Shown here in pieces: positions 55,086 to 64,000 of a DNA stretch of 64,000 nucleotides. Origin of the DNA: Epiperipatus broadwayi (taxonomy: Eukaryota > Onychophora > Udeonychophora > Euonychophora > Peripatidae); NCBI GenBank assembly GCA_028023455.1, contig JAQFVV010000021.1, positions 1,112,001 to 1,176,000 of the forward strand, in the 5' to 3' direction. A program made the translations under genes and the position numbers. Numbering within the stretch: the stretch's first letter is position 1; every line of letters starts with the position of its first letter. The notes under the pieces were generated by a model that saw nothing but the letters and a program-made list of their open reading frames with translations, ran no database searches and was not told the origin of the DNA.

Positions 55086-55650
55086 AAAACCCTGATGAAA
55101 GCTTATGATATGCAGTAGCTTTAACTATTGAAATTATAGAAGAACAGATATTTAAAAAAATAGAAGCTCTGGTAGTAATGATTACCGATAGTGGTCAAGT
55201 GTTACCACCATTGTCTTGTTAAACCAAACTGACTTCTGGCAGGGAACATCAAAGTAGATAAGTTAACTGTAATAAAATACATTTTTCTCCTTAGGTATAT
55301 ACTTTTATTAAAATATTATACATTCATAAATTATTCTATGTAGGTTTGTATGTTAAGTTCGCAATCTGAACAAGTTTTGATTATCATTGGTCGACAATTG
55401 TCATTAATTGCAACTTTTTTTAACATCATTTATTGCTAAAAAAGTCATGTGCCACTCAAGATAAAGTTTTTTTAGCTTTTAAATTCACCCACTACTACTG
55501 CACTTAACTACCACAGCATATCAAGAAGAAGAAGAAGATTTTCACAGCAGGATTCTGCAACATTTTTATGTTTGGGCTATGATGGTTAAAAATATAGTTT
55601 TGACTCTTTCAGTCATTCAAGAATGAGTTGGTAAATGTAGAACAAATAAA
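55086..55650. other. AT-rich DNA without a gene
   Basis: Nothing recognised. Confidence 0.4.
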
Positions 55651-55654
55651 TTTA

Positions 55655-55835
55655 ATATTTGTCTGAAGGTTCGTGGTGATGGTATATTATTAGATGTGAT
55701 AAGTTGGACTATTTCCATCATCTATGAGTGAATGTTGAATGTATAGACAAATTTAAACTTTATTTAAGTTTTCTAAATACAAACAACTTGTTAGTAACAA
55801 CACACATCTAAATAAATTTAAAATTTAAAAAATAA
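55655..55835 (+). repeat. Dispersed repeat F7, copy 2
   Basis: Partner of 51240-51420 in the same orientation (GTGGTGATGGTATATTATTA, GGACTATTTCCATCATCTAT). Confidence 0.5.
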
Positions 55836-55944
55836 GTATACATCATTCTCAAATTAAGCAAACACAAATGGGAATTTTATATGTATTGTAAAAAAAATAT
55901 TTAAGTATTATGTAAGATTTGAAATATAGTCATTCTTATACCTG

Positions 55945-56150
55945 TAACTTAATTGTAAATATAGGGGATTTGAACTCAGACTTTCAAGCAACCTTCACAT
56001 ATCCACACTATCTCATACTACTGATACACATGACCACACACATGTAGAAAAGTAAATAAACACTAATATACATATTTCATGCTAAATCAGCACTCATCAG
56101 TTGGTTCAAATTGTGTGAAAGTCTGAGTTCAAATCCCCTATATTTAAATA
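55945..56150. mobile_element. F2 unit as an inverted pair
   Basis: GGGGATTTGAACTCAGACTT (55962-55981) is mirrored by AAGTCTGAGTTCAAATCCCC (56119-56138). The left part carries the F2 unit on minus (ACACATGTAGAAAAGTAAAT, AAATCAGCACTCATCAGTTG). A head-to-head arrangement is thus added to the direct pairs seen elsewhere. Confidence 0.6.
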
Positions 56151-56369
56151 TTAAGTGTAAATACTATCAGAGGAGCAGATAAATATTTATGAGCAAAAAT
56201 GTAAATAATATTGCTCTTACATATTTTTAATAGTATCCCTAAAGATTCCTATTCATTTTTATAGGTGGGATAAAATACTGTGTGAACTGTGCTTCAGTTC
56301 AAAATATCTATTTCACAAATTAACATTCAGAAAAGCATAGAAATAACTGACTCATTATCAATTTTATTC

Positions 56370-56955
56370 TACTATGGACAGAATCAGAGAGTAATCATGC
56401 ATCCAACTCATCCATTTCTCCAATTAATTATCCAGATTTTCATTTTCACATATCTTTTTCTATATCTTACATCATCCAATAATGTCAATTTTTTTTCTAT
56501 CATTTTTTCTTGTTCTATTCAGCATTACATCCAAAACATTCTTCATTAAATTATTCTTTCTTCTTATTATATGTCCGGTTCAATTCCTCTTTCTATTTCC
56601 AATTTCATCAATGAATTTTTTTTTTTTAATTTCACTCTTTCCAAAACTTCTTCTTTTATTAATTTAACTAACTTTCTCCATTCAGTTTTACATCCACATC
56701 TCAAAGGCCTCAGTTTGTTTGTAATTTGTTTTACTCATTGCACAACTATATACTTATATGCTCTAAACATAGGACTTGATCTTTTTATTAGTTCTTTCTT
56801 CAATGATACATAAAATATTTTATTTCTCTTTATAAATCCATCTTTGCAAATATTAACCTTCTTTTAACTTCATATTTGCTTTTCCCCATCTTCTTCTCAC
56901 TGAATTACCCAAGTATCTAAATTCATTTACTTGTTGAACTAACTAGCTGAGTATT
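56370..56955 (-). pseudogene. LINE C: RT C-terminal and post-RT fragment
   Basis: Broken minus-strand frames follow LINE order. 'VNEFRYLGNSVRRRWGKAN' starts near 56940, 'TEAFEMWM' near 56710, 'DEIGNRKRN' then 'TGHIIRRKNNLMKNVLDVM' near 56590-56510, and 'NRTRKNDRKKIDII' follows. The R-Y-L-G, E-A-F-E-M-W and G-H-I-R elements mark the thumb and post-RT region of a C-terminal LINE ORF2. Many stops and several frame changes show age. The small plus-strand frames over this interval (56289-56813) are antisense artefacts. Confidence 0.6.
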
Positions 56956-56985
56956 GGAATAAAAAAGAATTATAATAAATATATT

Positions 56986-57330
56986 TTACCAGTGCTATCT
57001 TATGCATATAAGACTTGGATACTTCATGAAAAATAAATATAGAAACTATTAGAACTCATAAAGTATAGAAATACATGGTGAGTATAACAATGAGGACCAA
57101 AAGCAAAATGCATGAACAAGAAAACAAATAAGTAATAAGGAATGACATTTTTGAAAGAATTAAAATACTGTAATAAAATGTTCATAAAAGATGACAAGAG
57201 AAGAGCAAGAGAAGCCTTAGGCTGAATCCTAAACGTTTATAAAAGACCCAGAAAGAGATCATGTGTAATATGAATGATGAGATAAAGTTTATTGAAGTGA
57301 TGTGGAGAAGAAAATCTATGCATCAGAGAA
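56986..57330 (+). pseudogene. LINE D: RT C-terminal fragment
   Basis: Starts 'LPVLSYAYKTWILHEK', the LINE segment usually ending in E/K-T-W-T-L. Traces of the post-RT region follow ('GMTFLKELKYCNKM', 'RRAREALG', 'NVYKRPRKRS'). It lies head to head with LINE C with about 30 bp between them but covers a largely overlapping part of ORF2, so it is a separate insertion, not an inverted half of the same copy. Confidence 0.55.
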
Positions 57331-57818
57331 ACTCAATTAAAGTTGATAGGTATTCATCTTGGAATGGATTATTAATTAAGATCCTATACTTTTTAAAATA
57401 GTCATCAACAAATCTTTTATGTACTATGTCATGTGCAAAAGAATTAGGGTATGTGTATATAAATTAAATGATTATTCTGACTATTTTTTATATTATTTAG
57501 TTAGATAGGAACAGATTTGAAAAACAAAATTAAATTACATATTGGAAAAAAATAAATAAAATATTAGGATTTGTTATATTTACTCTTGGGTTTTTTTTTG
57601 TCTTGATATATTTTAACTTGATCACTACATTTTTCCTCTTTTAATTGGCTCATTCAGTTACTTGTTATCAGATGAAAAACAAATTTTAAAACGTATAGTG
57701 TATGGTATGTATAAGTTTTATCTAAACTTTCTGAATTTAATATTTAAAATAAATGTTGTTAATTATAATCGAATATATGTATTGAAATACTGAAGTCTTT
57801 ATATTTCAAAATATTAGT
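57331..57818. other. AT-rich DNA without a gene
   Basis: Nothing recognised. Confidence 0.4.
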
Positions 57819-57819
57819 T

Positions 57820-58180
57820 ATTATTTTTAAACACTTTTATGTAACTTAGAAATTTTGTGTTTAGATCAAATCTTGTAATCAATTTTTAACATATTTCTAT
57901 CAAATAGGCTTCCTTCAAATGTAGTCCATGTGTTAATGATTGGTGAAAATACAATATGACGGTGTAATATTTCATGGTCATCCATCCACTTGTCTAGCCC
58001 AACTGACCATTTCAAACCATGTTAAAATTGGCTCAATAAGCTTTCAACATTGCATGATAGTTGGCAGATTATATTTTAAAAATATGCTTTCATTGAATTC
58101 ATGATTAATTCATTAAAAACATTTACTGTTAATTATGAAATCTTAATTTCTGTTGAGTGTTAAACTGAATGATTCTTTGT
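57820..58180 (+). repeat. Dispersed repeat F6, copy 2
   Basis: Partner of 19380-19780 (ACTTTTATGTAACTTAGAAA, TTCATGATTAATTCATTAAA). Confidence 0.5.
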
Positions 58181-58424
58181 TGGAAATCACTGGAGATTTT
58201 GCTCAAAAACGTATGGGGGAAAAAATGTAAAAATACATCCATTTATAAAACTGTGAAATAGCATGTGATACTATTAAGTTTGAAAGAATATTTAAATAGT
58301 TGTAGCTTCTTAATTAATCACACCTGTACATTATACGCCATTCATATTTTAAGTAGTGTGTACATAAACTTTATCAGTGCATAGTTTTTCCATGTGTAAC
58401 CATGGAGAAACAGTGCCATGTAGT
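58181..58424. other. AT-rich DNA without a gene
   Basis: Nothing recognised. Confidence 0.4.
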
Positions 58425-58750
58425 GGGCTAGAATCTTGGTAGTCATTGTTAGCAGATGACACATAAGCTAGATGTGTTTATGGCAATCAGCGCCACCTAG
58501 GTTCTTGGTATCTGCTGTTAGCAGATGATGTAAGCTAAATGGGCTTATGCACTGTGATCAGTGCCACCAAGCAGGCAGCTTTGCTGCCAGCCAGTTGGTG
58601 GAATGTTCCTGTGCTTACGCATTGTGAACAGCACCACCTTTTGGCTGAAATTTGCGATGCTGCATTTGGGGCCCCTACTCTAAGTATTTCTGTGGTTGAC
58701 CTTGACCAGCACCTCTGGTGGCCACATGGGTCAAAAGTCACAAGTACCAT
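58425..58750. repeat. GC-richer block with a ~75-bp tandem duplication
   Basis: Two diverged units share CTTGGTA, GTTAGCAGATGA, TAAGCTA and GCCACC in order (58432-58500 and 58501-58570). A third, weaker echo ends AACAGCACCACC near 58636. The remainder to 58750 is GC-rich without a domain; the 71- and 88-codon frames on opposite strands are mirror readings of the same block. The class is not known. Confidence 0.5.
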
Positions 58751-59032
58751 AATTTTTATATATGTATATATAATATTGTATAGAAAATGCTTTAATTTAA
58801 TGTGATGAATAATATACTAAAAACTAAAAAAAACATATATTTTTCTTCAAGCACAATTTTGCAATGTTATATGCATCTTGAAGCAAAAGTATGGCATATC
58901 ATTTGAAGTTACTAATTGTTCTTGAAGAAAAAAAATATTTTTTTTTAATTTTTAGTGTATTACTCACCAATTTTTTATAAAATATTATATATAATTATTC
59001 CTTATATTAATACTTCAATTCTTATGAAGATT
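58751..59032. other. AT-rich spacer
   Basis: Nothing recognised. Confidence 0.4.
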
Positions 59033-59495
59033 TTCTGGTCCTGATTTAATTTGTGCTCATAGCCATTTTGAAATCTAAAAACCACCACTGATACATCCAA
59101 TTGATAAATGACATAAATATTGAATAAACATACTTTAAATTTATATTTTAAAAATTAAAAGCTGGTAAAAATAATATGCTTTATTTTATTAGGGATTTTT
59201 TTAAAATTTATCTTGGGGAGGGGTGTTTCATCGATAGGAAGTGGCATCCAAAAGTTGCAGAAGTCTGAGCAAATCAAGCTTATTATTTCCAAATACTAAA
59301 AATTTATGCTATATGCCCATATGAAATAAAGCATATTATTTTTACTAGCTTATAATTTCTAAAATATGATCTTAAGTACTTTTATTCAATATTTATGTCA
59401 TTTATTGGTTGTATGTGTTAGCAATGTTTTTGACTGATCTTTAGATTTCAAAATGGCCATGAGTGCAAAATAAATCAGCATCGATTTTCTGAACT
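59033..59495. repeat. Foldback element F4-like, ~200-bp arms
   Basis: AGCCATTTTGAAATCTAAA on the left is mirrored by TTTAGATTTCAAAATGGCC on the right. Likewise AAAATAATATGCTTTATTT is mirrored by AAATAAAGCATATTATTTTT. The loop at about 59210-59280 holds GGGGAGGGGTGTTTCATC. No coding content. The arms share no obvious sequence with the other foldbacks, so it may be a separate family. Confidence 0.7.
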
Positions 59496-60778
59496 GGCAA
59501 ATAAACATACATTATAATATATACTAAAGTCATCTATATTCCCATAACCTATTTTTAAAGTTTAACACTACCGCTAGATAGCACTGTTATCAACAGCTTT
59601 TTATTGATTACCTTAAAACTGATTGAGAAAAACAGCATAATTTTTACCTAAGGGAATCATATAATACTTTAAAAATAAGTAAAGAAGTAAATAACTTTTA
59701 ATTAGCTTATCAAATTTAGGAACTCTCCAATATATCTTTCCCACCCACCCTATAAGAGAGAAGCAAATTATAAGAATTTAATAATAAAACTTGCAAATCA
59801 TTGGTAGATGACGTTTTTAGTATTTTTTTAGAGTTGTTTTTATCTATTAGCACAAAAATTTTAGACACCCATTTACCAACCAGTAAAAATGGTTAACTCG
59901 CTTGGCTATGGGTCAGATATTTAAACAAAAAAAAATTATAAGGCTGCTTGGAATCTAAAAACTTTTCAATTTTTTATCTGGCCTAAATTCAAACTTCAGA
60001 TTGCAGATATTATAGTCAGGTGCCCTACTACTTCATTACAAGACTTTTATTTAAAATATATATATATATGATTGTAATAAATCAATATAATGCTATCTAT
60101 TATATAATCAATATGCATGTAAATTGTTTTTAAAGGAAAATATATTTTTATATCAACACATTTTTTTTTTCATTGAACTAGGTGGAAACAAAGCTGTTTT
60201 CCTTGAAATAACTCACAAGTCTATTTCCTTTTGAATCGTAAAAAATGAGATAAGTTTACAGAATTAATTTCCTTTTTCCAAACAAGTGAATTGGTTTTAT
60301 TCAATTGGCAAAAAAAAGTTTAATTTAGTAGAAATAGAGAGTACTTTAGTTATAACGAGAGTTTAGGTATAATATTCATAAAAATTTGAATGTTTAAAAT
60401 AAAAATCAATCTACATTTTTCTTCTGTTATACAGTAAATAGAAAATTCTATTAGTAATACTACATTAGTACTGGTCAACTTGAATTCAAAAATTGTAAAA
60501 ATTATCTAAATGCTAAATTTTCAGTATAAATTATTTCAGTTATGTAAAGCAATAATAATAAAGAGCCAATTGTAAATGAGGGTAGCTATTCGAACTCAAA
60601 AAAAAAAAAAAAAAAAGCGTAGATGAAAGATGGAGGGGGATTCGGAGATGGTATTTTATAATATTTTCTTTTAATTAAAGATCTTCAGCAGAAAACGTTT
60701 TCTGAAATACTTCAAGCCTAGCTTGAATTGTAGCTCTATAATTTATTTTATTCTCTACATTAACATCCCAATGGAAAC
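59496..60778. other. AT-rich DNA, one SINE-like copy, no gene
   Basis: Holds the F5 copy at 59858-60046 and an A20 run at 60599-60617. Nothing else recognised. Confidence 0.4.
59858..60046 (-). mobile_element. tRNA-like SINE F5, copy 2
   Basis: On minus: GAAGTAGTAGGGCACCTGAC (box-A-like), then a box-B-like AAGTTTGAATTTAG. The same body order as 27285-27445 follows. Confidence 0.45.
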
Positions 60779-60779
60779 A

Positions 60780-61196
60780 ACTTACATAGCATTTTAAAAG
60801 ACAAAACCCTCCACACAGTAGTGTCACTCAATGCAAGCCAGAGTAATCAATGGATGCAAGAAGGTTTGGGCATAAAATCCCTATCTAGTGCCTACTCATC
60901 CAATATCCCCAGACTAGTTTCTAGCTTGTGGATTTTATCAATAAGGAGCCTTGGATCTGAGAGCACTGCACCTATATTTTAGGATCTAATGCAATCCTTC
61001 AGTAGCCACCTTTTATCTCTACTTAACTACAAAACTATGAGTCTAAAATTGAAAATATAATAATATTTTTAATCCAAGCTCATTAGATTTTATAGTCATA
61101 TAGGTCTGAACTCAGTTCAGCAGTCATACATTTTGGTGTCTTTGGTTTTTTAATAACCATAGCCACCACTATCCTATTAGGCAGGATTGGTATTAA
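60780..61196 (-). mobile_element. F1 copy 7 with tRNA-like part
   Basis: CAAAACCCTCCACACAGTAG, AGTAATCAATGGATGCAAGA, TAGTGCCTACTCATCCAATA, GAGAGCACTGCACCTATA, then the tRNA-like part on minus (TCTGAACTCAGTTCAG, TTAATAACCATAGCCACCAC, GGCAGGATTGG). It runs into the mini hairpin that follows. Confidence 0.65.
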
Positions 61197-61335
61197 ATTA
61201 CTAAACATCACATGATCACCATTTCTTATGCTTACTGAAGCTGTTAAAACAGGTAAAACTCTCCATACATTGGAGAGTTTTGCCTGTTTTAACAGTTTGG
61301 GAAAGCATAAGAAATGGTAATCATGTATTGCTACA
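61197..61335. repeat. Mini F1 hairpin (ends only)
   Basis: A palindrome made of the F1 outer ends alone: CACCATTTCTTATGCTTACT, GTTAAAACAGGTAAAACTCT and their complements AGAGTTTTGCCTGTTTTAAC, AGCATAAGAAATGGTAATC around a centre at about 61267. All internal F1 sequence is missing. Confidence 0.7.
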
Positions 61336-62030
61336 TTTTGTTAGAATGCTTTTGAAATAATTCTTATAACAAAGATGGGGCCTTTTTGTCCCATGAAAAC
61401 TATGCTTAAATTGACCATAAACATTTGTTTAGGTGATTTTGATTGTTCTCTTATTTTATATGTCCAATCCAAAGAAAAGGTAATTTTATATTATTGCATA
61501 TAAGTGAGATGTTTAAACTTTGTGGTTAAATACTACTATAAAAATAAAAGTGAAAGAGGCTTGATTTATTGCTAGAGACAATTATACCATCAACAGAAAA
61601 AACACATGCTACAATACATCCAAGTCATTTGCATAAATTTGCATTGCAATTAACTAGTTTTGTTAGTTACAATATGGCTATGGCTATGAGGGTTATGTCA
61701 CTTGAAAGCATTCAGCCACAATTATACATATTTATTTTGTATTACTTTGTATTATTTTAATATATAAAGAATTTAAAAATTCAGCTTTGTGTGTGTATGC
61801 ATCATTAGCACAGTCATATTTATATATTATCACATATAGCAAGTTGTAGAACATATTGATTGATTTATGATTTTGCAATTGTATGTCTTAAAATTTTATT
61901 GAACTTTCTTAAATGAAACTTTTCAAATGTCAAGTATGTGTATCAGATAAGGATTGATAAATTCAGCAGATAATTAAATAATTTTAGATCTATTAATCCA
62001 CACAAGCATATAAAGATTATATATATATAA
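61336..62030. other. AT-rich DNA without a gene
   Basis: The 63-codon frame at 61569-61760 has no motif. Nothing recognised. Confidence 0.4.
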
Positions 62031-62035
62031 TTATA

Positions 62036-62195
62036 ATAGTTCTTACTTATGAATTTAAGACTTGGACACTTCGCAATATGAAGACTTTAAACCCCTTAAA
62101 GAAATAGGAAGAATTGCATGCTAAGAATAAACAGAAGAAATTTGAAAAATTAATACATGGGTGAGGAAACAAACTGGTAATACTGCCATTATTGA
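62036..62195 (+). pseudogene. LINE RT C-terminal scrap
   Basis: A frame reads 'IVLTYEFKTWTLRNMKTL', the Y-x-x-K-T-W-T-L segment of a LINE ORF2, then 'KNKQKKFEKLIHG' with stops. About 50 codons remain, and it abuts the 3' tail of LINE A copy 3 on the other strand. Confidence 0.5.
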
Positions 62196-63076
62196 AACCA
62201 TTATGATGTGATGTGATGTACTATGGCTTTTCCTTAAACAGAGTCAGGAATCTCAGCAACTATGCCCAGAGAAACCTAAAACAGTCAAAACTCTCTACAC
62301 GTATTGCCATACACAGCAAGCTAGAGTAATCAGTGAATGCCAGAACTAGTTTCTGGCTTGTGGCCTTCATCAGTGAGGAGCCTTGGATTTGAGAGCACTG
62401 CACCTAGATCTTAGGATCTAATGCAACCCTCCAGCAGCCACCTTTTATCTCTGCTTAACTACAAAACTTTGAGTCTTAAACTGAAACACCTTAATGTTTT
62501 CAATTCAAGCCCATCAGCTTATGTAGTCATATGGGTCTGAACTCAGTTCAGTACCCATAATTTCGGTGTTTTTGGTTCTTTAATGACCATAGACACCACT
62601 ATCCTATTAGGCAGGATTGCTTTCTGACATCCATTGCTTACTCTAGATTGCTGTGTGGCAATATGTGTAGAGAGTTTTGCCTGTTTTAAAACAGTTATAC
62701 ACAAGCATACGAAGTGGTGGTCATGTGATGTTTATTGGCCCAGAGAAACCCGTTAGCCACTTTCCATTCCCCACTCTAAATTTTCCCATATTCTGCTCCA
62801 TCCCATTCTGACAACATAATCTTTGTCAACTCTATGACCTTTATATCTAAATCTCCCTTATCTTTTCCCAAACCCAGCATAAAAACCAATAACCCACTTT
62901 CTGCATAATCAGTTTTTTCATATTTATTCTTCCACAACTTCATTATTTGTACCCTTTCTGCTTTCAAGCATTTACATTCAATTAACAGATGCCTAGTATT
63001 TTCTATTCCTTTCTTACCCAATTTACAGACTAAATCACCCATATTTTTCCATTTACATATATATTCTCTTGTTGCT
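62196..63076 (-). pseudogene. LINE A copy 3, split by an F1 insertion
   Basis: Minus-strand 3' end of LINE A in two pieces: 63076-62738 (C-terminal coding) and 62276-62196 (3' UTR and tail, with CATCACATCACATC on minus). The coding part is open for 88 codons (63042-62776) and keeps 'RHLLIECKCLKAERVQIM'. The second Cys of the zinc knuckle is Gly here (CKLGKKGIENTRHLLIEC). The two pieces abut cleanly when the F1 copy and one 13-bp repeat are removed, as in the uninterrupted copy near 9690 (GCTAACAGGTTTCTCTGG). Confidence 0.75.
62277..62737 (-). mobile_element. F1 copy 8, with exact 13-bp target duplication
   Basis: Flanked by GCCCAGAGAAACC at 62264-62276 and 62738-62750. Inside, minus-strand order is AACATCACATGACCACCACT, AAACAGGCAAAACTCTCTAC, the tRNA-like part (GGATAGTGGTGTCTATGG and GAGTTCAGACC), AGATCCTAAGATCTAGG and the inverted end (GTAGAGAGTTTTGACTGTTT). 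A 13-bp duplication is longer than usual for cut-and-paste elements and typical of target-primed insertion, yet the element has inverted ends. The outer CATCACATG end is present on one side only. Confidence 0.7.
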
Positions 63077-63468
63077 AAATTTTAGCTACACAATAGTGCC
63101 ACCTTGTGCACACTCTAGTCATCAATTGATGATAGAATATTGTGCACTTTAATACCAATACATTATCATCTTTTCCAATATATCCAGACTAGTTTATAAC
63201 TTATGATTTTCATCAGTGAGGAGTCTTGTATCTCAGAGCAATTTACCCAAATCTTTGGTTCTAATGCACCCCTCCAAAATCCAATTATCTTTTTGTTAAC
63301 TATAAAGCTACCAAACCAAAATGAAAACACAATAAATTTTTTAATCCAAGTTAATTTGCTTTGTAATCATGCAGATTGGAGTCCAATCCAGTATCTACAT
63401 ATTTTGATGGTTTTGGTATTTTAATAACTTTATTCATCAACATCCTTTGGCTAGGTGTAAGTATGACA
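63077..63468 (-). mobile_element. F1 copy 9 (diverged)
   Basis: CACAATAGTGCCACCTTGTG, ATATCCAGACTAGTTTATAA, CAGTGAGGAGTCTTG, box-B-like on minus GGATTGGACTCCAATC, and GGTTTTGGTATTTTAATAAC. Ends are poorly kept. Confidence 0.5.
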
Positions 63469-63800
63469 AATGGTAATCATCTGATGTTTTAATCACTGAA
63501 AGAATTAAGAGACTAAAACGGAGCTGGACTGGATATATTTTTAAAAGAAATCATAATAAATGGATGGTTTCATTTTCAAATTGGCTCACAGGTGGTTGTA
63601 AAGAACCTAAAAAAAAACACATTTGAGATGGATGGATGAAATATGGTAATTGACTTTCATGACATAGAGAAATGAAACTAGGGATTAAAAAAAACTGTAA
63701 TAAACTTGGAGAGTCATTCAACTCGCAGTGAATTGATAATAGCTGAAAATGTTCATGAAATATGACAACCAGCAATAAAAAAAGAAATGCAAGAGAGGTA
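63469..63800 (+). pseudogene. LINE post-RT C-terminal fragment
   Basis: A frame from 63481 reads 'DVLITERIKRLKRSWTGYIF', 'KRNHNKWMVSFSNWLTGG', 'CKEPKKKH', a stop, then 'DGWMKYGN'. Near 63700 it reads 'NKLGESFNSQ'. This is the conserved C-terminal tail of many LINE ORF2 proteins (R-I-K-x-L-K-x-x-W-x-G, then N-x-W, then L-G-E-x-F). The 74-codon minus frame over it is antisense noise. Confidence 0.6.
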
Positions 63801-64000
63801 ATTATTTATTTTTGACTTGAAGCCTCCTGATAAAAATTAACAATAGGTTATCCATTAAACAGACAGAAAACACACTAGCAAATGCTGAAAATAAATATTT
63901 TTCAGCCTTTCTTTATATCAATCTTATTATAGGTATGGGTTTGGTTAAAAATTAAAGTGCCACAGTAAAATTGTATACCAAAACAGATAATGACAAACTA
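63801..64000. other. AT-rich window end
   Basis: Nothing recognised. Confidence 0.4.

Noticed and set aside
58535-58805. 71- and 88-codon frames on opposite strands
   Set aside because: Mirror readings of the same GC-richer repeat block. Neither has a motif.

Overview
This is AT-rich nuclear DNA from an animal, most likely an invertebrate. The evidence is the lack of any bacterial-style gene packing, long non-coding stretches, many (TA)n microsatellites, tRNA-derived SINE heads with poly(A) tails, several kinds of LINE debris, and a group of Penelope-like elements (PLEs) that carry a GIY-YIG endonuclease. I cannot place the phylum from sequence alone. A mollusc or another lophotrochozoan would fit, but that is a guess. 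I found no convincing host protein-coding exon, no rRNA and no functional tRNA gene. Every recognisable protein is a retroelement product.

Layout. 1-7.1 kb: AT-rich DNA dominated by a 3.5-kb imperfect palindrome (1121-4601). 7.1-9.8 kb: two non-coding repeats and then a decayed LINE (LINE A) with RT and CCHC-knuckle remnants. 9.8-16.5 kb: almost featureless. 16.5-19.2 kb: PLE debris (GIY-YIG and RT fragments) and a small palindrome with a hammerhead-like core. 20-24.3 kb: foldback elements and a SINE. 24.3-27 kb: a PLE split by a 1722-bp terminal-inverted-repeat transposon with an exact 8-bp target duplication. 28.4-30.5 kb: two LINE fragments. 30.6-37.3 kb: minisatellite, MITE, SINE and foldback copies. 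38.2-38.9 kb: a two-unit SINE-like composite. 39-46 kb: mostly plain AT-rich sequence. 46.1-48.9 kb: the best-preserved element, a PLE with two head-to-head copies inside one 14-bp direct repeat. 48.9-53.3 kb: a second two-unit composite, a GC-richer island ending in a poly(A) signal and A-run, and two more PLEs. 53.7-63.8 kb: repeated copies of one dispersed composite family, several LINE RT C-terminal fragments, and a clear nested insertion at 62.2-63.1 kb.

How the parts relate. The PLEs share one plan: reverse transcriptase, a Cys-containing linker, a GIY-YIG nuclease, and a short structured 3' untranslated region. Two of them (46.1-48.9 kb and 52.7 kb) keep the same unusual stem-loop, with an AUGAUUAU junction and GAAAGCGCU, laid out like the hammerhead ribozymes known from PLEs but with a non-canonical core. 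LINE machinery probably mobilised the SINEs (poly(A) tails, target duplications). Nested insertions give a relative order: the 24.7-26.4 kb transposon is younger than the PLE it splits, and the composite at 62.3-62.7 kb is younger than the LINE it splits.

Repeat family labels used below: F1, the composite with inverted ends and an internal tRNA-like part; F2, the SINE-like unit found as a spaced pair; F3, the SINE with an Ala-like tRNA head and poly(A) tail; F4, the foldback elements; F5, a tRNA-like SINE; F6 and F7, unclassified dispersed repeats. All boundaries were read by eye and should be taken as approximate unless called exact.
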